Below, one piece after another: positions 7,058-15,506 of a stretch of DNA of 36,226 nucleotides; position 1 is the stretch's first letter; each line of letters opens with the position of its first letter. Both the position numbers and the translations under genes were made by a program. Below the pieces are notes generated by a model. The model saw nothing but the letters and a program-made list of their open reading frames with translations, searched no databases and was not told the origin of the DNA. The stretch is from Bacillota bacterium. GTDB lineage: Bacteria > Bacillota > Sulfobacillia > JAJYWN01 > JAJZPE01. Where the stretch lies: the NCBI GenBank assembly GCA_021787335.1, contig JAJYMC010000036.1, positions 1 through 36,226 of the forward strand, written 5' to 3'.

Positions 7058-8485
7058 ATGACCGACCACGACAACGCCGCGACCGCCAAGAGCGTCCCGC
7101 TCAGCCGGGGAAAGACTTTCCGCATCCCCATCACCGGCCTCTCCCACAGCGGCGAGGGCGTCGGGCGCTTCCGCAACTTCACCGTCTTCGTGCCCTACGC
7201 CGTCCCCGGTGACACCATCGACGTCCGCATCGAGGAGGTCCACAAGAACTATGCCCGTGGGGAACTGGCCTTTGTCCGCTCGCCCTCGCCGGACCGGGTC
7301 CAGCCGCGCTGCGGGCTCTTCTACGAGTGCGGCGGGTGCCAGCTCCAGCAGGTCGACTACCAGGCTCAGCTGGCCTTGAAGACAAAGGTCGTCGAGGACG
7401 CCGTGACCCGCCTCGGCCGGCTTCAGGGGGTCGAGGTCAAGCCCTGCCTGGGCGCCAGCGACCCCTGGTACTACCGCAACAAGGTGCAGTTCCCGGTTGG
7501 CCTGTCCGAGGGGCGCCTGGTCGTCGGCTGCTACACCAGGGGCACCCACGACATCGTCCCGGCCGACGAGTGCTACATCCAGCACCAGACGAACAACCGG
7601 ATCATGCGCGAGGCGCGCATCCTGGCCGAGAAGTACAACGTCCGGCCCTACGACGAGGAGACCGGTGGCGGGACGCTGCGGCACATCCTCAGCCGGGTGG
7701 CCGCCAAGACCGGTCAGGCCATGGTCGTCTTCGTCACCGCCACGCGGGACTTCGGGCCCGGGCGCAAGCTGGCCGAAGAACTCATGCTGCGGCTGCCCCA
7801 GGTGGTCGGGGTCTTCCAGAACATCAACCAGGCCCGGACCAACGTCATCATGGGCCCCGAGACCAGGCTCCTGGCCGGGGTCGAGAGCATCGAGGACACC
7901 ATCCACGTCGGCGGGCCATACGACGACCTGCGTTTCAAGATCTCGCCGCAGTCATTCTACCAGACCAACCCGGATCAGACGGCCCTCCTCTACCGGCAGG
8001 TCCTCAAGTACGCCGACCTGACCTACCGCGAGACGGTCATCGACGTCTACTGCGGCATCGGGAGCATCACGTTGTTCCTGGCCCAGCGGGCCAAGAAAGC
8101 CTATGGGGTCGAGGCGGTGTCCGAGGCGGTCAACGACGCCAAGAAGAACGCCCGGCTCAACCGGATCGAGAACGTCGAGTTCCTGGTCGGCGAGGCCGAG
8201 AAGGTGCTGCCGCAGATGCAGCAGGGCGGGGTGGCCCCCGACCTCATCGTCGTCGACCCGCCGCGCAAGGGCTGTGACCCCCGCGTCCTGCAGGCCATGG
8301 CCGAGATGCGGCCGGCGCGGATCATCTATGTCTCGTGCAATCCGGCCACCCTGGCCCGCGACCTGGCCGGCCTGCGGGACCTGGGCTACCGGACCCTGGA
8401 GGTTCAGCCGGTCGACATGTTCCCGATGACCGGCCACATCGAGGCGGTGGCCAAGCTGGAGCCGGCCCAGGCGGCCGGGTCCTAG
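7058..8485 (+). CDS. rlmD: 23S rRNA (uracil-5-)-methyltransferase, RlmD/RlmCD (TrmA) family
   Basis: 475 residues. ATG 7058 follows SD GAGGGAGGA (7041-7049). The order is an N-terminal TRAM domain (about residues 15-75), a 4Fe-4S site (C85, C91, C94 in CGLFYECGGC, with a fourth Cys probably in ADECYIQH), a central RNA-binding part and a SAM-dependent domain with VIDVYCGIGSITLFLA. The end holds the DPPRKG motif and the nucleophile Cys in YVSCNPATLARDL. The family uses SAM to make 5-methyluridine in 23S rRNA. Bacillota often have one enzyme acting at both U747 and U1939, so RlmCD is equally possible. The 208-bp leader has inverted repeats, TTCCTCC (6972-6978) with GGAGGAA (7004-7010) and a small CCCC/GGGG stem at 7016-7027; their role is unknown. 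Confidence 0.94.
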   Translation: MTDHDNAATAKSVPLSRGKTFRIPITGLSHSGEGVGRFRNFTVFVPYAVPGDTIDVRIEEVHKNYARGELAFVRSPSPDRVQPRCGLFYECGGCQLQQVDYQAQLALKTKVVEDAVTRLGRLQGVEVKPCLGASDPWYYRNKVQFPVGLSEGRLVVGCYTRGTHDIVPADECYIQHQTNNRIMREARILAEKYNVRPYDEETGGGTLRHILSRVAAKTGQAMVVFVTATRDFGPGRKLAEELMLRLPQVVGVFQNINQARTNVIMGPETRLLAGVESIEDTIHVGGPYDDLRFKISPQSFYQTNPDQTALLYRQVLKYADLTYRETVIDVYCGIGSITLFLAQRAKKAYGVEAVSEAVNDAKKNARLNRIENVEFLVGEAEKVLPQMQQGGVAPDLIVVDPPRKGCDPRVLQAMAEMRPARIIYVSCNPATLARDLAGLRDLGYRTLEVQPVDMFPMTGHIEAVAKLEPAQAAGS

Positions 8486-8525
8486 GGCGCCCCAAGGGCC
8501 GGGCGCTTGACCTGCCGTGGGGACG

Positions 8526-8555
8526 AAAAACGCCCCGGCACTGGGCCGGGGCGTT
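8526..8555 (-). terminator. Intrinsic terminator of dat
   Basis: An 11-bp perfect stem AACGCCCCGGC (8529-8539) / GCCGGGGCGTT (8545-8555), loop of 5 nt. On the minus strand it is followed by a U run (AAAAA on the plus strand at 8526-8530). No T run follows on the plus strand. Two copies of the palindrome GGCGCGCC (8583-8590, 8595-8602) lie between it and the dat stop. Confidence 0.85.
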
Positions 8556-8609
8556 GGCATGTCAGTCGGTCGTCCTTTTCGGGGCGCGCCCGCCGGCGCG
8601 CCGCGGGGC

Positions 8610-9455
8610 CTACTTGCCCCACATCTCCTTGTGCAGCGCGGTCTGCAGCTTGTCGGCGATGGGTCCGCGCCGGCCGCCGCCGGCGATTTTCCCGTCGATC
8701 TTGGTGATCGGCATGACCTCCGTCGTCGTCCCGCAGAAGAAGAGCTCGTCCGCTTTCCAGACGGCCTCGACCGGGATGGGTTCCTCGCGAACCGGGATGC
8801 CCATGGCCTCGGCCAGCCGGAGGACGTGCTGGCGGGTGATGCCGCCCAGGATATGCGGGCCCCTGGGGTGGGTGACCAAGGTTCCGCCCAGGACGGCGAA
8901 GAAGTTGGAGGACGCCCCCTCGATGGCAATGCCGTCGCGTACGAGGATGCAGTCCTGCGCCCCCGCCTCGGCCGCGGCCTGCTTGGCCAGGACGTTGGGG
9001 AGCAGGTTCAGGCTCTTGATGTCGCAGCGTCCCCAGCGCAGGTCGGGGTGGGTGATGGCCGGTCGCCCCTGGGCGCGGTCCTCGTCCGGCACATATTTGC
9101 CGGGCTTGGTGGTGAGATAGACCGTCGGTCGCGTGCCGTTGGCCGGGAAGGCGTGCATCCGCGGGGCGGCGCCGCGTGTTACCTGAATATAAACGGTCCC
9201 GTAATCCCCGAGGTTGTTCTCGCCCCATAGCCGCTCGGCCACCTTGGCGTAGACGGCCGGGTCTTCGGGCAGCTTGAGCTGGATCTCCCGGGCGCTGTAA
9301 CGCAGGCGGTCCATGTGCTCATCGAAGGCGAAGAAGCGCCCACCGGCGAACGAGGCGACCTCGTAGATGCCGTCGCCGAAGTTGCTGGCCCGCTCCTCGA
9401 CCGGGATCAGCGCTTTCTCGGATGGTAGATAGTCACCGTTCAGGTAGACGATCAC
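8610..9455 (-). CDS. dat: D-amino acid aminotransferase (fold-type IV PLP enzyme)
   Basis: 281 residues, the usual length of Dat. GTG 9455 is the start because a GGAAAGGAG site lies 7-8 nt upstream on the minus strand; the longer open frame adds unrelated residues. Key D-aminotransferase residues are in place: Y31, the PLP Lys K147 in CDIKSLNLLPNVLAKQ, the Glu in IAIEGASSNFF, and the RMH carboxylate trap (R99, H101 in PRMHAFP), which distinguishes Dat from branched-chain aminotransferases. It interconverts D-amino acids and 2-oxo acids (D-Ala/D-Glu supply for cell wall). It is monocistronic, with its own terminator, and convergent with rlmD. Confidence 0.93.
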   Translation of the reverse strand: MIVYLNGDYLPSEKALIPVEERASNFGDGIYEVASFAGGRFFAFDEHMDRLRYSAREIQLKLPEDPAVYAKVAERLWGENNLGDYGTVYIQVTRGAAPRMHAFPANGTRPTVYLTTKPGKYVPDEDRAQGRPAITHPDLRWGRCDIKSLNLLPNVLAKQAAAEAGAQDCILVRDGIAIEGASSNFFAVLGGTLVTHPRGPHILGGITRQHVLRLAEAMGIPVREEPIPVEAVWKADELFFCGTTTEVMPITKIDGKIAGGGRRGPIADKLQTALHKEMWGK

Positions 9456-9584
9456 GTTGGTTGCTCCTTTCCCTGGCTGCGCCGGACGGTCATTTCGACC
9501 CGCACCGACACCCGATATCTGTTCTCCGCGGTTCAGCCGCTTCCTGCCGAGGGGGCGACGAACGCGGTGCGTGAGGAGGTCCAC

Positions 9585-10088
9585 ATGCGCCACGACGGTG
9601 TTCCAGAGACTTCCGGTGGACAGGCCCTATCGCGGTTCGTGGCCGCCGCCGAGCGACTGACGGCGCTCGCGGAAGGCCGTGGGGGAGACCAGGCCGGCGG
9701 GGCCGGCGATGGCGACCTGACCGCCCTGCAGGCCGCCCTGTGCGAGGTGCACGCGGCCTTCCTGGCCCTTTCCGAGGGTCAGGAGACCGGCCACGCCCCA
9801 CCCGACGAAGCCAACTTCGCCCGGTCACAGCAGGCGTACGAGGGGTGGCGCCGGGCCAGTCCACGGCTGGCCGACGCCCTGGCCGGCGTCTACCGCGACC
9901 TCATCGACGGCCTGGAGCTCTATGGCCGCGGCACGACGAGCGACCGCGAGGCCGCCCTGTGGGCTTGGCAGAGCCTTTACTGGCAGCACTGGGGCGAGGA
10001 ACTGCTCAAAGTCCAGCAGGCCCTGTACCGCCTGATGGCCCGCCGGCGCTTCGACCGCGCCCTCGACGACGAAGGGGGGCTCCTCTGA
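9585..10088 (+). CDS. DUF5063-like protein
   Basis: 167 residues, soluble, alpha-helical in look. ATG 9585 follows GAGGAGGT (9573-9580); an in-frame GTG 9567 lies before that site and is less likely. The C-terminal half (LADALAGVYRDLIDGLELYGRG, then ALWAWQSLYWQHWGEELLKVQQALY) matches my memory of the DUF5063 family, a domain of unknown function with conserved YRDL and WxWxxxxxxHWG motifs. The N-terminal third has a Gly-rich linker (GGDQAGGAGDGD). Its stop overlaps the ATG of the next, broken gene (TGATG), so the two were probably co-transcribed. Confidence 0.8.
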   Translation: MRHDGVPETSGGQALSRFVAAAERLTALAEGRGGDQAGGAGDGDLTALQAALCEVHAAFLALSEGQETGHAPPDEANFARSQQAYEGWRRASPRLADALAGVYRDLIDGLELYGRGTTSDREAALWAWQSLYWQHWGEELLKVQQALYRLMARRRFDRALDDEGGLL

Positions 10089-10319
10089 TGAAAGAAGCGC
10101 ACACCACGGCCCAGATCTCGCGCCGCTTCGAGGCCTCGACCGAGCGCGTTCGCGCCCCTGGACAAGGGGTGTCGGTTGACCCTGACGCAGGAGATCACCG
10201 TTCCGCACGAAGACGCTCTGACGCCGGCGGAGGTCAGCTCTCTGCTGGCCGAGTGGGTCAAGGGGACCGAGGACGGCTGGAACAAGATGTTCGACGTCCT
10301 TGAGGCCGCCCTCGCCTGA
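10088..10319 (+). pseudogene. Remnant of an AHSA1/SRPBCC-domain gene (internal deletion and frameshift)
   Basis: From ATG 10088 the frame reads MKEAHTTAQISRRFEASTERV, the N-terminus of AHSA1-type START-like proteins, then becomes nonsense. A +1 frame carries APLDKGCRLTLTQEITVP and ends in GWNKMFDVLEAALA with TGA at 10317-10319, the typical C-terminal strand and long helix of the same family. Family members have about 140-150 residues; only about 75 remain, so roughly half the middle is lost and the two ends are out of frame. The break lies near 10149-10155. The ATG overlaps the stop of the preceding gene. Confidence 0.75.
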
Positions 10320-10338
10320 AGGGAGAGGTCCCGAACAT

Positions 10339-10374
10339 GGAAAAGACCGACCTCTATGCGCGGTCGGCCTTTCC
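10339..10374. terminator. Hairpin between convergent genes, likely terminator
   Basis: GGAAAAGACCGACC (10339-10352) pairs with GGTCGGCCTTTCC (10362-10374) with one bulge and one mismatch. It lies between the pseudogene and the convergent DUF255 gene; the A- and T-rich arms suit either strand. Confidence 0.5.
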
Positions 10375-10417
10375 ATCGGACATGACTCGCCCTACTCTTC
10401 AGGCACCGGGCAGCGGC

Positions 10418-12385
10418 TCAAGAGCCACCACCGCCAGGCGACGGTCGGTCCGCATCCTTCTCGTCGACCGCGAGGGTCCGCACCGGACCCTCGGCCACTT
10501 CCCGGACGGGTTCCTTCTCGAGGATGCCCCGGAGGACGCTGGAGTCGCCGATCGGGGCGAGGCACTTGGTCCCCACGCAGACATAGGCCCGCGGGTCCGG
10601 GTCGCGGCCAAAGCCCAGGGCCTCGGTGACGTCGGCTTTTTCGGCCGGGTCGAGGAGCCGGATGACCGTCTGCGGCCGGTAGGCCGCCCAACAGACGTCC
10701 TCGAGGTCGGCCGTGGCGGCGTCGCGGCGGTCGCCGATGATGGTCACGGTGGTCCATGGCCGCAAGGCGTCGGCCACCGCCAGGGCGTAGCCCGAGGCCA
10801 TGACGCCATAGTCCCGGTAAGTGTCGGCGAAACGGCTCAGGGCGGTCACGGCCTCGCGACGGTAGCGCGCCGCGCGGTCCTCGTCGATGACCGTCGCCGC
10901 CAGTTCCAGGAGGAACCGGGCGGCGCGCGCGTTGCCCTCCAGGGTGACCTTCGGGCGGGCCAGCTCGCCGGGGGCCTCGCGGTCTGGCCGCAGGTCGTGG
11001 AAGCCTCCGCCGGGGGCCTTAAGGTTCTTGAGGATGAACTCGGCCAGGGCCTCGGCCGTCTCCAGCCAGCGGTCCTCGCCGGTGCTGTGATAGAGCCGCA
11101 CCAGCGCCCGCCCGGACGAGACCTGGTCGCCGAGGAGGCTCCAGAGTTGCGGCTTCCAGGTGCCAGGGCCATGTGGCGGGACGGGCAGGGAGGCCCCCTC
11201 CTCGCTGGGCGCGTCGTTGCGGACCACCGCCGTCGGCGGCACCGGCAGGTAGTGGGCCATCCCGCGCTCGCGGTCGTAGGCGTGCTCGAGGAGGAAGTTC
11301 ATCACCTCGATGGCCCGCTGCAGGTGATTGACGACGTCGAGGACCCACGAGGCGTCCACCAACGCGCGGATCGCGTCGGCGTTCCAGTTGACGTAGACGT
11401 TGCGGTCGAGGGCCGGGGCCTTGCGCTCGCGGCGCTCCTTTATGTCAAGCCGATAATACTCCTCGTCGGCGTCCTGAGTCCCCGCGTACACACCGAAGTG
11501 GTCCTGATAGAGGACCTCGTTGAGGAAGCGGACGACGTCTTCGGCGGCCCCGTAGAGCTTGGGGGTGCCGACGATACGGACCGCGTCCAGCAGCGCCCCC
11601 AGGAGGGCCGCGTTGTCCTCGAGCATCTTCTCGTAGTGCGGGACGCTCCAGTCGCGGGTCGTCGAATAACGGAAGAAGCCGCCCTCGACGTGGTCGTACA
11701 TGCCCCCGTCGACCATCGCTTCGATGGTCCGGGCGAAGATGTTCCGGAGGTCGTCGTCGCGGGCCGTCACGTAGGCGTCCATGGCCAGTTCGATGGCCTC
11801 GACCATCGGGAACTTGGTGCCGCGGCCGAAGCCGGCGTGACGGTCGTCGAAGGAGTCGCGCAGGGACCGGACCACATGGCGGTGAATGTCCGGGTCGAGG
11901 CGGCCCGGCTGGGTCGTGGCCGGGGTCCGCTCCAAAGTGCGGCGGCGCTCGGCCAGGCGGCGGCCGATGTCCTTGCGCTCGTCGCGCCAGGAGTCGATGA
12001 CCCCCTCGAGCCACGGGACCATCTGCTCGAGCGGGATGTAGGTGCCTCCGCCCATGAGCTCGCCGTCGGGGCTCAGGAGGGCCGTCGTCGGCCAGCCCCC
12101 GAGGTTGTAGCGCTCGTTGACGTCGGGGCGCTGGTCGGTGTCGACCCGCACGGGGACGAAGTTCTCGTTGATGAGCCGGATGACCTCGGGGTCGGAGTAG
12201 GTCGTCTCGTCCATGACATGACACCAGTGACACCAGACCCCGCTGATGGACAGAAGGACCGGGCGGTCGACCTTCTTGGCCTCGTCGAAGGCCTCGCGGC
12301 CCCATTCGCGCCAGCGGACCTCGTGGGCCCGGTTGGCCCGCGGAGAGAAGCGGAATGGCTGCACCATCTCTGACAAGCGGCGCAC
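10418..12385 (-). CDS. yyaL: DUF255/YyaL-type protein: thioredoxin-like domain plus six-hairpin glycosidase-like domain
   Basis: 655 residues. The N-terminal thioredoxin-fold domain carries WCHWCHVMDETTY (C52, C55), the hallmark of the YyaL/spermatogenesis-associated protein 20 family, followed by VPVRVDTDQRPDVNERY and a cis-Pro GGWPTTALL. Helical (alpha/alpha)6-toroid sequence fills residues of about 170 onward (LVRLYHSTGEDRWLETAEAL). Biochemical function of the family is not settled. The start GTG 12385 has a purine-rich site (AGAGGGG) immediately upstream on the minus strand; an internal ATG gives MVQPFRF at residue 7 and is the alternative. At 655 residues it is at the short end of the family. 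The C-terminus is Gly/Ser-rich. Confidence 0.9.
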   Translation of the reverse strand: MRRLSEMVQPFRFSPRANRAHEVRWREWGREAFDEAKKVDRPVLLSISGVWCHWCHVMDETTYSDPEVIRLINENFVPVRVDTDQRPDVNERYNLGGWPTTALLSPDGELMGGGTYIPLEQMVPWLEGVIDSWRDERKDIGRRLAERRRTLERTPATTQPGRLDPDIHRHVVRSLRDSFDDRHAGFGRGTKFPMVEAIELAMDAYVTARDDDLRNIFARTIEAMVDGGMYDHVEGGFFRYSTTRDWSVPHYEKMLEDNAALLGALLDAVRIVGTPKLYGAAEDVVRFLNEVLYQDHFGVYAGTQDADEEYYRLDIKERRERKAPALDRNVYVNWNADAIRALVDASWVLDVVNHLQRAIEVMNFLLEHAYDRERGMAHYLPVPPTAVVRNDAPSEEGASLPVPPHGPGTWKPQLWSLLGDQVSSGRALVRLYHSTGEDRWLETAEALAEFILKNLKAPGGGFHDLRPDREAPGELARPKVTLEGNARAARFLLELAATVIDEDRAARYRREAVTALSRFADTYRDYGVMASGYALAVADALRPWTTVTIIGDRRDAATADLEDVCWAAYRPQTVIRLLDPAEKADVTEALGFGRDPDPRAYVCVGTKCLAPIGDSSVLRGILEKEPVREVAEGPVRTLAVDEKDADRPSPGGGGS

Positions 12386-12496
12386 CCCCTCTGATGAGTT
12401 TTAGTATCGCCCGTATACGAAAGAAGCAGCCCCCACAAGGACTGCCGGTTAACCGCTGCGATTGATCCCTCATTTGCCCACCGGAGGTGATGCCGT

Positions 12497-13285
12497 GTGT
12501 CGCCGCGCAAATCCGCCCCGTTTGACGGTGTGGCTGAGCTGTACGATCAGGCGCGCCCGCGCTACCCCGCCCAACTCGTGGCTGATCTTGTACGGTTGAC
12601 CGGTCTGACCGTTGGCGGACGCGTACTGGAGATTGGCTGCGGGACTGGACAGCTTACCTTGCCCCTTGCCGAGCATGGGGTATCGCTTGTGGCGGTCGAA
12701 GCCGGTGAGCGGTTGGCCGCGATAGCCAGTAGGAACCTGGCCAGATTCCCTAATGCGAGAGTGATAGTGTCCACTTTCGAAGACTGGGAACTGCCCGACG
12801 AACCCTTCGATGTCGTGCTGGCGGCAACCGCCTTCCATTGGCTCGATGAGAAGAGTCGCGTAAAGAAGTGCGTCCAGGCCCTACGCCCAGGAGGAACCCT
12901 GGCCATCATCGATACCCTTTGGGGGGTCAGCGACTCACTTGATCCATTCACGGTCGAAAGCCAAGCTTGCTACGCCCGCTGGGATCGGAATTCCGACCCA
13001 GATTACCGCCCGCCAACGGTGGCAGACGTACCGGCCAGACACGAGGAGTTGGAAAGATCAAACCTGTTCAGGACAGTGAATTTGAGTCGTTATGGGGTCC
13101 AGCGGACATATACCGCGGATGGCTACTGTGAGTTGCTCAGGACGTTTAGCGATGTGATAGGTCTGGCTGAGGATCTCCGGCTAGGCTTTCTTGAGTGCGT
13201 GGCAAGCCTCATTGATCATCGCTTTCAGGGCAAGCTCACCCGCCGTGATCTCTACCAATTGTGGCTTGCCCAAACGCCGGGTTGA
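12497..13285 (+). CDS. Class I SAM-dependent methyltransferase
   Basis: 262 residues. GTG 12497 follows SD GGAGGTGA (12483-12490). Motif I is VLEIGCGTGQLTLPLA (about residues 43-58), then VAVEAGERL, a motif IV region PFDVVLAATAFHWLD and post-I ALRPGGTLAII. The N-terminal FDGVAELYDQARPRYP is common in Methyltransf_11/25 proteins. The C-terminal part (TYTADGYCELLRTFSDVIGL) is typical of a group often annotated as small-molecule methyltransferases; the substrate is unknown. Codon third positions here include many more A and T than in neighbouring genes, and the flanks also look less GC-rich, suggesting recent gain by transfer. Confidence 0.88.
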   Translation: MSPRKSAPFDGVAELYDQARPRYPAQLVADLVRLTGLTVGGRVLEIGCGTGQLTLPLAEHGVSLVAVEAGERLAAIASRNLARFPNARVIVSTFEDWELPDEPFDVVLAATAFHWLDEKSRVKKCVQALRPGGTLAIIDTLWGVSDSLDPFTVESQACYARWDRNSDPDYRPPTVADVPARHEELERSNLFRTVNLSRYGVQRTYTADGYCELLRTFSDVIGLAEDLRLGFLECVASLIDHRFQGKLTRRDLYQLWLAQTPG

Positions 13286-13349
13286 ATGATACCCATAGCA
13301 TCCTGCGGCTTACGTTGGACCCGGATGGTGGCGCGAAGGAAGTGAGACT

Positions 13350-14258
13350 GTGCTCGAGCCCGTGCTGAAGCCCGAGGCGGCCGAGGCCGTCCTGCGGTTG
13401 GCCCGCGGAGCCCGCCCCGACGACCGCCGGAAGGCCGTCGACGAGCTCTGCGGCCACTGGACGACCGCGCTGGTCGCCCGGAGCGAGGGCCTGCCCCCCG
13501 CCGCCATGCGCGAGGCCATTGGCCATTTCGCCCGTGGTGAGCCGACTCGCCAGCCAAGACTGAGCCTGGACCAGATCCGAGCCGGGGCCGACGCCCTGGA
13601 GCGTTACGTGAAGACGCTCTCGGCCGACCAATCGTGGTTCAGGGCGGCCGCAGATGCGGGGCTGCGCCACGTGCCCTGGCGAGACGAGCTTGACGCCGCG
13701 ATCGAGGTCTATCCGATCGCCCTCGGCGGGTCGTATACAGACGGGGAGGCCCTCATGGCCGGGCCCACGGCCCGCGTGGTTCTGGACCTCTACCACCTGA
13801 AAGACCCGGGCGACCTGCGGGTCGTGACCGCCCACGAGCTCAACCACGCCGCCGTGTACCTGTACCGATGGCGGCACCCGGAGAGCGCCCCGGTCCTTTC
13901 CGACCCGGTGGGCATCCTCCTGGACCTGTTGTATCTCGAAGGGTTCGCCCGCTTCTCCACCCTCGGCCGGCGCTATCGCGAGGACACGGAGAAGTGCTTC
14001 AGCGCCGTACAGGAGGTCATCGACCGGGCTCGCGCCGGCGTCGATACGACGGCCGCCCGGGACGACCTCTTCACCGGCGGCGACGGCCAGGGCCACCTGG
14101 GCGGGACGGCCGGGGCGTTCATCTTCGAGACCGTCATCGGCGGCAAGCCCTCGGCTGACGCTCAACAGGCGCTGCGCGAAGGGCCCGTGGCCGTGCTTCG
14201 GCTGTACGACTCGATGGCGGCCCGCCGGGGATTGCCCAGGCTCGACTGGCAAACGTGA
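13350..14258 (+). CDS. Putative zinc metallopeptidase-like protein with HExxH motif
   Basis: 302 residues. GTG 13350 follows AAGGAAGTGAG. Residues 159-172 read VTAHELNHAAVYLY, an HExxH site (H162, E163, H166), with E197 in LLYLEGFARF about 30 residues later as a possible third ligand, the spacing of gluzincin peptidases. The N-terminal part is helical (LARGARPDDRRKAVDELCGHW). No signal peptide is present, so it is cytoplasmic. It resembles DUF2268-type HExxH proteins in layout, but I do not recognise the family. It could also be a non-peptidase domain with a coincidental motif, though the hydrophobic surroundings and downstream Glu make that less likely. Confidence 0.7.
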   Translation: MLEPVLKPEAAEAVLRLARGARPDDRRKAVDELCGHWTTALVARSEGLPPAAMREAIGHFARGEPTRQPRLSLDQIRAGADALERYVKTLSADQSWFRAAADAGLRHVPWRDELDAAIEVYPIALGGSYTDGEALMAGPTARVVLDLYHLKDPGDLRVVTAHELNHAAVYLYRWRHPESAPVLSDPVGILLDLLYLEGFARFSTLGRRYREDTEKCFSAVQEVIDRARAGVDTTAARDDLFTGGDGQGHLGGTAGAFIFETVIGGKPSADAQQALREGPVAVLRLYDSMAARRGLPRLDWQT

Positions 14259-14361
14259 CCGCCGAGGCAGGAGGATTTCTTCGGCTGGCGAACAAAATAC
14301 GAATCATTGTCCCATAGGCAACCGCGAATAGCACCCACCAACCGCCAAGGAGGTCCCATTC

Positions 14362-15471
14362 ATGCAATATCGCGACTTCGGCAAACTCGGCATCAAGGTT
14401 TCCGCCCTCGGCTTCGGCGCCATGCGCCTGCCTGAGGACCAGGAAGAGGCGATCAAGGTCATCCGCCGGGCCATCGACCTGGGCGTCAATTATCTCGACA
14501 CCGCCCCGAAGTATATGAAATCGACCAGCGAGGAGACCCTCGGCAAGGCCGTCAAGGGTTACCCGCGGGAGAAGCTCTACCTCTCGACCAAGTACCCGAC
14601 GGAGAACGCCTCGGCCGACGACTGCCGGAAGTGGTTCGAGCAGTCCCTGCAGCGGATGCGGCTCGAATACGTCGACTTCTATCACATGTGGGGGATCAAC
14701 TGGAAGGTCTTCACAGAGAAACTCGACGTCAAGGGCGGCCCGCTGGAGTTTGCCCGCAAGGCCAAGGACGAGGGGCTCATCCGGCACATCTCCTTCTCCT
14801 TCCACGACACCCCGGAGGCCCTCCACAAGCTCATCGACACGGGTTACTTCGAATCGATGACCGTCCAGTACAACGTCCTCGACCGGGCCAACGAACAAGA
14901 GATTCACCACGCCAAGGAGAAGGGCATGGGCGTGGCCACCATGGGCTCGGTCGGCGGCGGCCGGCTCGGTTTCCCCTCGGAGAAGATCATGGGCGCCGTG
15001 GCCGGCGGGGTCAAGAGCACGCCGGAACTGGCTCTGCGCTTCGTCCTGTCGCATCCGGGCGTGAGCACGGCCCTGTCCGGCATGGGCTCCATCGAGATGG
15101 TCGAGGAGAACGCGGCCACGGCATCGCGACCTGACCAGATCAGCCCGGAGGAGCGGCGGCGCATCGAGGCCATGCACGACGAGAACGCCAAGCTGGCCGA
15201 CCTCTATTGCACGGGTTGCGGCTACTGCCAGCCCTGTCCGAACGACGTCAACATCCCGGAGAACTTCAAGTACATGAACTACCACCGGGTCTGGGGCCTC
15301 ACCGAATACGCCAAGAAGCAGTACGCCGCTTTGGGAACCGATAAGAATCCGTGGATCAAGGGACTCCCGGCCCACGAGTGCATCGAGTGCGGCGAGTGCG
15401 AGCCCAAGTGCCCGCAGCACCTGCCGATCATGGCTCAGCTGAAGGAGACCGCCGCGGCCCTGCAAAGCTGA
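14362..15471 (+). CDS. Aldo/keto reductase with C-terminal 4Fe-4S ferredoxin-like domain
   Basis: 369 residues; ATG 14362 follows CCAAGGAGG (14346-14354). The TIM barrel starts MQYRDFGKLGIKVSALGFGAMRLP. The catalytic tetrad is visible as D and Y in YLDTAPKYM, K in LSTKYP and H in DFYHMWG. The C-terminal 100 residues add two cysteine clusters, CTGCGYCQPCP and CIECGECEPKCP, for two iron-sulphur clusters. The family is common in anaerobes and annotated as a predicted oxidoreductase; the natural substrate is unknown and electron transfer may bypass NADPH. An APH-like gene follows 35 bp downstream, probably in the same transcript. A paralogue lies at 16967-18007. Confidence 0.92.
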   Translation: MQYRDFGKLGIKVSALGFGAMRLPEDQEEAIKVIRRAIDLGVNYLDTAPKYMKSTSEETLGKAVKGYPREKLYLSTKYPTENASADDCRKWFEQSLQRMRLEYVDFYHMWGINWKVFTEKLDVKGGPLEFARKAKDEGLIRHISFSFHDTPEALHKLIDTGYFESMTVQYNVLDRANEQEIHHAKEKGMGVATMGSVGGGRLGFPSEKIMGAVAGGVKSTPELALRFVLSHPGVSTALSGMGSIEMVEENAATASRPDQISPEERRRIEAMHDENAKLADLYCTGCGYCQPCPNDVNIPENFKYMNYHRVWGLTEYAKKQYAALGTDKNPWIKGLPAHECIECGECEPKCPQHLPIMAQLKETAAALQS

Positions 15472-15506
15472 GAGGCCCGAATCAGCGCCGGGAATCGGTG
15501 GTCAAG

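Noticed and set aside
9456-9593. Longer N-terminus for dat (start at 9593)
   Set aside because: The extra residues do not match the family; GTG 9455 has an SD and gives the exact usual length with Y31 and K147 in place.
10337-12373. A 678-codon open frame on the plus strand opposite the DUF255 gene
   Set aside because: It is the antisense shadow of the minus-strand gene, which has the WCHWCHVM motif. High GC opens long shadow frames; the translated product is low-complexity Val/Gly/Arg/Ala.
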